Positions 1 to 5,815 of a stretch of DNA of 8,440 nt are shown piece after piece; position 1 is the stretch's first letter, and each line of letters begins with the position of its first letter. Under the pieces are notes generated by a model that did not search any database, was not told the DNA's origin, and saw only the letters and a list, made by a program, of their open reading frames with translations. This DNA comes from Spirosoma sp. (GTDB taxonomy: Bacteria > Bacteroidota > Bacteroidia > Cytophagales > Spirosomataceae). Made by a program: the position numbers and the translations under genes. The stretch covers positions 1 through 8,440 of the forward strand of contig JANXVQ010000689.1 of assembly GCA_025351545.1 (NCBI GenBank), in the 5' to 3' direction.

Positions 1-64
1 AACCACAGAGGCACAAAGAATACGGAGGTAATGCCTTTTCCGTGTTCTTTGTGCCTCTGTGGTT
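1..64. repeat. Long palindromic intergenic repeat, copy 1
   Basis: The arms at 1-26 and 39-64 are complementary over 26 bp with one mismatch, around a 12-nt loop. The outer 20 bases (aaccacagaggcacaaagaa) are identical to those of the copy at 7794-7878, while the loops differ, so this is a dispersed repeat family and not a gene-specific hairpin. It lies 57 bp past the glgX stop codon, where it could fold in the 3' end of that transcript and act as an end or processing signal. The window starts exactly at the left arm, so any outward extension is unseen. Arms of this type (cacagag-like units) are, from memory, common in environmental bacterial genomes; their function is not established here. 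Confidence 0.9.
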
Positions 65-120
65 AAAATTTTACTCGGTTACTTAATGGTTGATGTCACA
101 CGACACCGGGTTAAAACGAT

Positions 121-2259
121 TTACTTAAGCCGTAATAACATGGACGAACGAGAAGAGATATCAATTGAGTGACCGCCTTTAACAGTGGCCATATCTGGAT
201 AAACCTTGCCAGTTGCCGTGTCTACGATAATCTCCCACGATGAGCTTTTACGACCAATAGTAGGCAGCATAAACGAGATATCATCCCAATACGAATTTAA
301 AATCCAGATTAGCTGTTCCGGTCCACCGTTGCGGTCGCCGATGTCCTGGCCATCTTCACTCTGTTCTGACACGCGCATGCCATCAATGAAGAGGGCTAAG
401 CAATGCGTATCTGGATTGTTCAAGTCATCTTCGGTCATTTCTTTACCGTCGGGGCGCAGATAAGCCACTTGTTCGTTGCCAAAGAAATGGCGTCGACTCA
501 ACAATGGAATGTCATGACGCAGGGCTGTTAGCTGACTTGTAAACTCATATAGGGCTTGCTGGGTCTCGTTCCAGTACCAATCCATCCAGCTAATTTCACT
601 GTCCTGATTGTAGCCGTTATTGTTGCCATGTTGTGTTCGGCCACACTCATCGCCCATTACCAGCATGGGCGTTCCCTGGCTAAGAAGCATGGTTGTCAGG
701 AAATTACGTTTCTGACGTTCGCGTAAGTCGTTAATGACCGCATCATCGGTAAGTCCCTCAACTCCGCAGTTCCAACTCAAATTATCGTTAGAACCATCGT
801 TGTTATCTTCGCCATTAGCCTCGTTGTGCTTATCATTATAACTAACTAAGTCATTGAGGGTGAAGCCGTCATGGGCGGTAATTAAATTAATGCTGTTGGC
901 TGGAGAACGGCCACCATTATTATAAAGATCGGGACTGCCCAGCAGGCGGGTGGCTGTTTCGGCAGCTTTACCGTCTTCACCTTTCCAGAATGACCGGAGC
1001 GTATCACGGAATTTTCCATTCCATTCCGACCAGCGTACCGGAAACTGACCAACGTGGTAAGATTGAATGTCCCAGGGTTCAGCAATCAACTTCACCTGGG
1101 CCAGAATTGGGTCCTGCGCAATGGTGTCCAGGAATGACGAAACGTTACCAAATTCTTCGTCAGTCCGAATAAGGGCAGAGGCCAAATCGAAGCGGAATCC
1201 ATCGACGTGCATATCCGCTACCCAGTAGCGCAGGCTATCCATTACTAATTGCAAAACACGTGGATGGCTCAGGTTGAAGGTGTTACCCGTACCCGTATAA
1301 TCCATATAGTATTCCGGGTTATCGCCAACCTGATGATAATACACCCGATTGTCAATTCCCTTGAACGAAAGCAGTGGCCCAAGTTGGTTTCCTTCGGCGG
1401 TGTGATTATACACCACGTCTAAAATCACTTCAATGCCCGCTTTGTGCAGATTTTTGACCATCTGCTTAAACTCAACTACTTGCTGGCCCGCCATTCCAGA
1501 CGACGAATACGTATTTTGTGGCGCAAAGAACCCAATACTGTTATAGCCCCAATAACTCTCGTCTGTAAATTGGTGAACGGGTAGCAGTTCAACGGCTGTA
1601 ATCCCTAATTTTTTCAGATAGTCGGTGCTTTCCGGCGTACCAAGGCCAGCATACGATCCCCGAACTGCTTCGTCGATGGTTGGATGCTGGTATGAGAAAC
1701 CTTTTACATGTACTTCATAAATCACGGAGCGATGCAGCGGTGTACCGGGGGCGGTGTCATCTTCCCAATCGAATGTCGTATCGACAACAACACTTTTGGG
1801 CATTGTTGGGCCACTATCTTCGTGGCTCATGGCTAAAGCCGCATCCGCGTTTTTTGATGCTTTCTTTTTGTAATCATATCCCAACCAGGAATCGTCGTGA
1901 GTGATTGGTGTATTAATAGCACGAGCGTAGGGATCGAGCAGAAGTTTGTTCGGATTAAAAAAATGACCCGCCTGAGGTTCATAGATCCCGTCGACACGGA
2001 AGCCATACAGTTGACCGGGTTGTAAGCCGTAAAGATAAATGTGCCATACCAGATCTGTACGCTCCATTAATGAAATACGAACCGTTTCGTAACTGGGGTC
2101 AGCGGAGTCATATAGGCACAAGTGAACAGCGATAGCATTTTCGCTAAATAGTGTGAAATTAACACCTTCGCCATCATAAGTAGCCCCTAGTGGATAGGGC
2201 TTTCCGGGTTTGGACCGGATAGATTCAGACAGGAAATTTGAGTTAGGTTCTTTACTCAT
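121..2259 (-). CDS. glgX: Glycogen debranching enzyme GlgX (isoamylase type, GH13)
   Basis: This enzyme hydrolyses alpha-1,6 branch linkages in glycogen, typically in phosphorylase-trimmed limit dextrin, and acts in the cytoplasm. An N-terminal CBM48-like domain (about residues 16-100, G-K-P-Y-P-L-G-A then N-F-T-L-F-S-E-N-A) precedes the GH13 barrel. All four GH13 signature regions are present: D-V-V-Y-N-H from D281, G-F-R-F-D with nucleophile D358, A-E-P-W-D with acid/base E394, and A-H-D-G-F with D464. The length of 712 aa fits the family. The frame stays open to 2400, but those extra 47 codons run through the terminator of the preceding gene. The ATG at 2257-2259 gives M-S-K-E-P-N and is the sensible start. 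The upstream gap of about 95 bp to the terminator must hold the promoter; I see no convincing match to the Bacteroidota consensus in it. Confidence 0.96.
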   Translation of the reverse strand: MSKEPNSNFLSESIRSKPGKPYPLGATYDGEGVNFTLFSENAIAVHLCLYDSADPSYETVRISLMERTDLVWHIYLYGLQPGQLYGFRVDGIYEPQAGHFFNPNKLLLDPYARAINTPITHDDSWLGYDYKKKASKNADAALAMSHEDSGPTMPKSVVVDTTFDWEDDTAPGTPLHRSVIYEVHVKGFSYQHPTIDEAVRGSYAGLGTPESTDYLKKLGITAVELLPVHQFTDESYWGYNSIGFFAPQNTYSSSGMAGQQVVEFKQMVKNLHKAGIEVILDVVYNHTAEGNQLGPLLSFKGIDNRVYYHQVGDNPEYYMDYTGTGNTFNLSHPRVLQLVMDSLRYWVADMHVDGFRFDLASALIRTDEEFGNVSSFLDTIAQDPILAQVKLIAEPWDIQSYHVGQFPVRWSEWNGKFRDTLRSFWKGEDGKAAETATRLLGSPDLYNNGGRSPANSINLITAHDGFTLNDLVSYNDKHNEANGEDNNDGSNDNLSWNCGVEGLTDDAVINDLRERQKRNFLTTMLLSQGTPMLVMGDECGRTQHGNNNGYNQDSEISWMDWYWNETQQALYEFTSQLTALRHDIPLLSRRHFFGNEQVAYLRPDGKEMTEDDLNNPDTHCLALFIDGMRVSEQSEDGQDIGDRNGGPEQLIWILNSYWDDISFMLPTIGRKSSSWEIIVDTATGKVYPDMATVKGGHSIDISSRSSMLLRLK

Positions 2260-2355
2260 AACGTAGTTGGATAGAAACAATTCGCGTATTCTCGATAGGC
2301 GTTGTCTCCGAATAACGTGCTGCGAATAGTGATTGTTTTCGATTGATTTTAACAC

Positions 2356-2387
2356 AAAAAAGCCTACCCCCATTGGAAGTAGGCTTT
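2356..2387 (-). terminator. Intrinsic terminator of the PA2169-family gene
   Basis: On the minus strand a perfect 9-bp stem (AAAGCCTAC / GTAGGCTTT, arms 2379-2387 and 2359-2367) with an 11-nt loop runs into six T residues (2361-2356). It begins 16 nt past the stop codon at 2404, so it ends the 2859-2404 transcript. It also separates that gene from glgX, which implies that glgX has its own promoter between about 2355 and 2260. Confidence 0.85.
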
Positions 2388-2403
2388 CCAATCCCACCAT
2401 TCA

Positions 2404-2859
2404 CTACACTACCAAGGCCAAACGAGCCATCGTAGAATTGGCCGAATCGATGCTCTGCTTTTGACGGAGCAATAGTTCACGTGTGCTGGCCACTAAGTCA
2501 GTTTCCTGCAACACAGTATTGTAGGTATCAAGGGCCTCCTGATCGCCCCGATGGCACTCCTGTACGGTTGCTTTGTCGTCGTCGGAGGTAAATGTCGATT
2601 TTATATTAATCCAGGCACGGTGCAAATCCGCCGTAATGCTGGTTCCATTATCCGGTTCGCCACCCAGGGTTCGGATTTCGCGATCCAGTTCAGTCGCGAA
2701 CTCTGCCCGTTGACGTGACTGGCCCAGAAAAAGACTTTTTAATTCGTTGTCTTTTACGTTTTCCGATGCTTCCTGATACCCCTTTTCTGCGTCGTGATTA
2801 AGAGTTAAGAGTCGGCTTAGTTGGTCAAGGATTTCTCCTCTTGTTTCTTTAACATTCAT
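2404..2859 (-). CDS. PA2169 family four-helix-bundle protein (DUF2383)
   Basis: This is a 151-aa soluble, mostly helical protein with no signal peptide or membrane segment. It matches the PA2169/DUF2383 family, whose members are predicted ferritin-like four-helix bundles of unknown biochemical role. Recognisable family features are the N-terminal helix with D-A-E-K-G-Y-Q-E-A (about 23-31), the Q-R-A-E-F-A-T-E-L helix (50-58), L-G-G-E-P (65-69), L-H-R-A-W (79-83) and the E-C-H-R-G-D-Q-E-A segment (101-109), equivalent to the family's E-R-G-E-D. The length is normal for the family. Its ATG at 2857-2859 lacks a Shine-Dalgarno sequence and has an A-rich leader, as usual for this phylum. A dedicated terminator follows. 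Homologues often sit in stress-response neighbourhoods, and the DUF2945 and OmpA-like neighbours agree, but the function here is inferred only. Confidence 0.88.
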   Translation of the reverse strand: MNVKETRGEILDQLSRLLTLNHDAEKGYQEASENVKDNELKSLFLGQSRQRAEFATELDREIRTLGGEPDNGTSITADLHRAWINIKSTFTSDDDKATVQECHRGDQEALDTYNTVLQETDLVASTRELLLRQKQSIDSANSTMARLALVV

Positions 2860-2900
2860 AACGTTTTCTGTCTAGTTGGGTGTTAATTTGAACAGTGAAC

Positions 2901-2929
2901 TTTATAGTTGAGTAAATCAGAAAGTGCAA
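2901..2929 (-). promoter_or_regulatory. Candidate promoter for the PA2169-family gene
   Basis: On the minus strand TTGCAC (2929-2924) and TATAAA (2906-2901) are separated by 17 bp, a sigma70-like arrangement, and would give a leader of about 35 nt before the ATG at 2859. The match to the typical Bacteroidota -33/-7 pattern (TTTG and TAnnTTTG) is poor. The surrounding DNA is very AT-rich, so a chance match is likely enough to keep confidence low. Confidence 0.3.
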
Positions 2930-3036
2930 CCTAAATGTTTAATATAATTCAATAATTATTTACTTTTTTACTGGATAGAGCCATTTTCATTAGGAACTGC
3001 GTTCTGATTTTCAATAAACCAAGTCTCCCGATTTGT

Positions 3037-3255
3037 CTATTTCCTTTGCTTCTTAACCTCGCTGGCAGACTTTATAATTGACTTTTTGCCTTGTTTTATA
3101 ACCAGTACAGGCTCACTGGAAGAGCCTTTTCGTTTAACTGTAGTACCTTGAACAGTCCGTTCAACATCGTCTTTATGAACTTCGTCAATAGTACCTTTTG
3201 CTTTGCTTTTTCCGTAGTTCCACGTTACGTCATCCCCTTTCTTCAGATTTTCCAT
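3037..3255 (-). CDS. DUF2945 (Hva1/TUDOR-like) small protein
   Basis: This 72-aa basic protein matches the DUF2945 (hypervirulence-associated, TUDOR-like beta barrel) family. The usual elements appear in order: K-G-D-D-V-T-W-N-Y-G (residues 6-15), K-A-K-G-T-I-D-E-V (18-26), a V-E-R-T-V-Q-G strand (31-37), and E-P-V-L-V-I-K-Q (48-55) with a lysine-rich end. No signal peptide is present, so it is probably cytoplasmic. The molecular function is not known; the small barrel and positive charge would suit nucleic-acid or protein binding (inference). The frame extends five codons further to a GTG at 3270, but the ATG at 3253-3255 puts M-E-N-L just ahead of the conserved K-G-D motif and is preferred. 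It lies 84 bp downstream of the OmpA-family gene on the same strand, with a hairpin in the gap. Confidence 0.85.
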   Translation of the reverse strand: MENLKKGDDVTWNYGKSKAKGTIDEVHKDDVERTVQGTTVKRKGSSSEPVLVIKQGKKSIIKSASEVKKQRK

Positions 3256-3294
3256 TGTTGACGAATTCACTCGGTTAAATTAGAATTGTGTTTG

Positions 3295-3334
3295 TTTTGG
3301 CTGGTTGCAAACTGTTGCTCACAACCAGCCAAAA
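3295..3334 (-). terminator. Strong hairpin after the OmpA-family gene
   Basis: A perfect 13-bp inverted repeat (arms 3295-3307 and 3322-3334, ttttggctggttg type, 14-nt loop) begins 5 nt past the stop codon of the 4053-3340 gene. It has A/T ends and a GC core, but no T tract follows on the minus strand (the sequence continues AAAACAAACAC). It may be a partial terminator, an mRNA 3'-end stabiliser or a processing site that lets some transcription continue into the DUF2945 gene. Confidence 0.55.
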
Positions 3335-3339
3335 TTCAT

Positions 3340-4053
3340 TTATTCGCTCAGTTTACCGTTCCTGGCATCATTTTGCATTTTCTTATCAGCAAATACAGCT
3401 ACGTCAACCCGACGGTTTTTTCGACGACCGGCTTCTGTTGTGTTGTCGGCAATTGGCTGAGCTTCACCATAACCTTTTTCCTCAACTCGCGAGGTCTTTA
3501 CACCCTGAGATTTCAGGAAATTGCCTACTGCATCCGCACGCTGTTTAGATAATTTCAGATTATGTTTGTCTGATCCCGTAGCATCAGCATGACCTTCAAC
3601 CCGAATATCCGTATCCTGATAATTGTTAAGCGATTTCGCAAAGTCGATCAACTGTTGTTTTGTATCTGACTTCAGCGTGTATGAATCGACATCGAATAAA
3701 ATATCTGACCCAAGTGTAACTTTTATGCCCTCGCCAACCCGTTCAACCTGCGCAGTTGGCATCCGACGTTTTATTTCTTCCGCCTGCTTATCCATACGGT
3801 GTCCGATAATGGCTCCGGCGGCCCCACCAACGGTGGCACCAAGAATAGCACCCAAAGCTGTATTGCCTTTTGTCCGGCCAATCATGCCGCCAATTACAGC
3901 ACCACCACTAGCGCCTACTATACCGCCTTTTTGGGTTTTATTCAACGTCTGTGCCGACGATTTGTAACTTGTTAAAACACTGCCTGATAAAATTCCGGCA
4001 GTCAAGAGGAGCGCCAATGATTTCGTTCCGGCTGATTTCAACTGATTATTCAT
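3340..4053 (-). CDS. OmpA-family protein with glycine-zipper domain
   Basis: This is a 237-aa exported envelope protein. The ATG at 4051-4053 gives M-N-N-Q-L-K followed by a hydrophobic signal peptide, with likely cleavage after S-S-A (residue 34). The frame extends nine codons to a GTG at 4080, which would only lengthen the signal peptide. Residues 43-84 form a glycine-zipper segment (G-G-I-V-G-A-S-G-G-A-V-I-G-G-M-I-G and G-A-I-L-G-A-T-V-G-G-A-A-G-A-I-I-G), typical of membrane-inserting lipoprotein-like proteins. Residues 112-221 are an OmpA-like peptidoglycan-binding domain: I-L-F-D-V-D-S, then H-A-D-A-T-G-S with D157, L-S-K-Q-R-A-D-A-V with R172, and G-R-R-K-N-R-R-V-D-V. The 15-residue spacing of D157 and R172 is that of the diaminopimelate-binding Asp/Arg pair. 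Its likely role is to anchor the outer membrane to the cell wall. No N-terminal beta-barrel is present. Confidence 0.92.
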   Translation of the reverse strand: MNNQLKSAGTKSLALLLTAGILSGSVLTSYKSSAQTLNKTQKGGIVGASGGAVIGGMIGRTKGNTALGAILGATVGGAAGAIIGHRMDKQAEEIKRRMPTAQVERVGEGIKVTLGSDILFDVDSYTLKSDTKQQLIDFAKSLNNYQDTDIRVEGHADATGSDKHNLKLSKQRADAVGNFLKSQGVKTSRVEEKGYGEAQPIADNTTEAGRRKNRRVDVAVFADKKMQNDARNGKLSE

Positions 4054-4349
4054 GGTGTTGTGAATATTTGGTAATGTCACTAGATGCCCAAAAGCTGTAC
4101 CAGTTTAATCTGGAACTTATTAAATCAATATATCTGATTTGTTAATTACTTGATAGGTAAATAGTTATCAGATATAAAGGGAAGTTCATCTATAGTCTGT
4201 ATAGCTGAAATGCCAAGTTGTTTTATAGAGTAAGCGGGAAGTAAGATGCCTAATGTTGTGGAGCCTGTTCCACACAATTCGGGCCTACAGGATAACTCAG
4301 TTTAAATCCAATTACAGGTTACTACGGATGTGAGTATTCGAGCAGAAAT

Positions 4350-4430
4350 CTTTGATAAATCGACCCGCCGATGCAATTGGTACTATAGTCTATCAATCAT
4401 CAGAGTTATCGATGGGTCGATTTATTAAAG
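4350..4430. repeat. Imperfect 17-bp inverted repeat with 47-bp spacer
   Basis: The left arm 4350-4366 (ctttgataaatcgaccc) and right arm 4414-4430 match in inverted orientation at 16 of 17 positions. A further 4 bp (cgat 4369-4372 with atcg 4408-4411) can pair inside. No T tract follows on either strand, so it does not look like a terminator. It resembles the ends of a very small non-autonomous element or a paired regulatory site. No target-site duplication is evident at the borders. Confidence 0.6.
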
Positions 4431-4484
4431 TTCAATTTGAATCTTCGTGATTATTTAGTTCTCTAACCTGATTTATTTTTCTAT

Positions 4485-4519
4485 TATATGTCTATAAGTA
4501 GTTGATTTATAGACATATA
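4485..4519. repeat. 13-bp perfect dyad upstream of the hydrolase gene
   Basis: Arms 4485-4497 (tatatgtctataa) and 4507-4519 (ttatagacatata) are perfectly complementary around a 9-nt centre, and a run of five T residues follows on the plus strand (4523-4527). It ends 97 bp before the hydrolase start. Its position and symmetry suit an operator for a dimeric regulator. The AT-only stem ends and T run would also allow a weak terminator. Neither use is proven by the sequence. Confidence 0.5.
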
Positions 4520-4585
4520 CACCTTTTTGTGTTCCTGTGTTATTAAACTAAATCAAACGAAAAATGAGCTATAGACGTTAAATTT

Positions 4586-4615
4586 ATGACAGTCATATCA
4601 TTTCTCTTTTCCTAG
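4586..4615 (+). other. Possible 9-codon leader ORF abutting the hydrolase start
   Basis: ATG at 4586-4588 opens a reading frame M-T-V-I-S-F-L-F-S that ends in TAG at 4613-4615, immediately followed by the ATG of the hydrolase lipoprotein in the same frame. It could be a leader that couples translation by reinitiation, a decayed N-terminus, or chance. The encoded peptide is hydrophobic like the signal peptide that follows. No homology can be judged at this length. Confidence 0.25.
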
Positions 4616-5815
4616 ATGTTACTATTTAAATCAACAATTACATTGTTTCTTTTTGGGGTTATGCTGCTGGTGATGCCAACCAGTTGCCAGCAAGCTACCA
4701 GCGAAAACACGGTTACACCAGTTACCGCTCGCACACTGGTCAGCAGCACGCTGATTGGGGAGTATTCGACAGACCAATTGCGCAGCCGTTTTAGCGGGGC
4801 CAGTGCTCCACTTCAGTTTTTTATTCGATATGGTATTAAAGCGTACCGCCTGGAATATACAACAACGAATAGCGATGGTAAGACCGTTAAAGCATCCGGA
4901 GCGCTCATAATTCCTGTGGTGGCAACGGCTTTACCTCTGCTTAGCATACAACATGCAACTATTACAAGTGAAACTGACGCGCCATCAAATTTCGGTACGA
5001 GCAGCGAAGCGTATGGTTATGGCTCTGTATTTGCCTCACAGGGATATATCATTGCTGCCCCGGATTATATTGGTTATGGCGCATCGAAAGCTCTGCCGCA
5101 TTCCTACGAACAACGGAACGGCCTGGCTACCGCATCGCTTGATATGCTGCGGGCTACCCGCGATTTTCTGAGTGATCAAAAAGTTAACTGGGATAAGCGA
5201 TTGTTTATTGCCGGGTATTCAGAAGGTGGTTACGCGACTATGGCCTTCCAAAAGAAAATTGAGGAAGAAACGGGGACCGAATTCAATTTGGTAGCGTCGA
5301 GTTGTGGGGCTGGAGCGTATGATAAACCAGCCTTTATGAAGCAAATTATCAACGAAAAAACAACGGGCGTCAACTATATCAATCGGCTATATGTCTGGGT
5401 ATTGCTAACGTACGACCGAATTTATGGGCTTAACCATCCAGCGTCCTACTATTTTAAAGAGCCTTATGCTGCGCAGGTTACGGCTCAAGGGAAAGATGTT
5501 ACCATCAATGTCAGCTTAAATCAAGCATTCTCGGATAGTTTCAGGAAAGGAGTTAATGACGGTACCGACAAAACTTTTCTGGCAGCCATACAGGACAACG
5601 ATGTTCATGACTGGAAACCCCGGACGCCAACCCGGCTTTATCATGGAACTGCCGACGAGATTGTGTCCTTTCTGAATTCGCAAAATGCCTACGACGCCAT
5701 GCAGAAACGGGGAGCTACTAAGGTGCAGCTAATGCCGATTCAGGGGGCAACCCACGGTACGGGAATTCTTACGTTTATTTTAGGGACGTACGATTTCTTT
5801 GGCTCAATACAGTAA
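4616..5815 (+). CDS. Secreted alpha/beta-hydrolase lipoprotein (lipase/esterase-like)
   Basis: This is a 399-aa exported serine hydrolase. The N-terminus is a hydrophobic leader ending P-T-S-C-Q-Q with Cys24, a probable lipidation site although its lipobox is not ideal. The alpha/beta-hydrolase fold is shown by L-L-S-I-Q-H, then A-A-P-D-Y-I-G-Y-G, the nucleophile elbow G-Y-S-E-G-G with S202, an acid in H-G-T-A-D-E at D347, and the histidine in G-A-T-H-G-T at H380. The order and spacing form a plausible Ser-Asp-His triad. The arrangement resembles secretory-lipase and prolyl-oligopeptidase-like hydrolases; the substrate cannot be told from sequence. The start is fixed by an in-frame TAG directly before the ATG. 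The gene ends 41 bp inside the oppositely directed 6914-5775 gene, so the two mRNAs are complementary at their 3' ends. Confidence 0.88.
   Translation: MLLFKSTITLFLFGVMLLVMPTSCQQATSENTVTPVTARTLVSSTLIGEYSTDQLRSRFSGASAPLQFFIRYGIKAYRLEYTTTNSDGKTVKASGALIIPVVATALPLLSIQHATITSETDAPSNFGTSSEAYGYGSVFASQGYIIAAPDYIGYGASKALPHSYEQRNGLATASLDMLRATRDFLSDQKVNWDKRLFIAGYSEGGYATMAFQKKIEEETGTEFNLVASSCGAGAYDKPAFMKQIINEKTTGVNYINRLYVWVLLTYDRIYGLNHPASYYFKEPYAAQVTAQGKDVTINVSLNQAFSDSFRKGVNDGTDKTFLAAIQDNDVHDWKPRTPTRLYHGTADEIVSFLNSQNAYDAMQKRGATKVQLMPIQGATHGTGILTFILGTYDFFGSIQ

Larger units (their letters stand above)
4054..4615. other. Gene-free divergent intergenic region with several inverted repeats
   Basis: About 560 bp separate the divergent OmpA-family and hydrolase genes, and the sequence is more AT-rich than the flanking genes. 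No ATG-started reading frame of convincing length was found. It contains three dyads: a 10-bp inverted repeat (4129-4138 / 4167-4176), a 17-bp imperfect one (4350-4430) and a 13-bp one (4485-4519). Promoters for both flanking genes must lie here, but I could not place either with confidence. Confidence 0.7.

Noticed and set aside
2951..2960. AT-only palindrome aataattatt upstream of the PA2169-family gene
   Set aside because: Low-complexity AT-rich DNA gives such palindromes readily.
3623..3967. Proline-rich open frame on the plus strand opposite the OmpA-family gene
   Set aside because: It is the antisense shadow of the glycine-zipper codons (Gly codons read as Pro/Ala on the opposite strand).
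4257..4274. Small 6-bp hairpin tgtgga / tccaca
   Set aside because: The stem is too short and is not followed by a T tract; nothing ties it to a gene.
4564..4581. Five-codon ATG frame before the hydrolase gene
   Set aside because: It is too short and out of context to support as a leader peptide.
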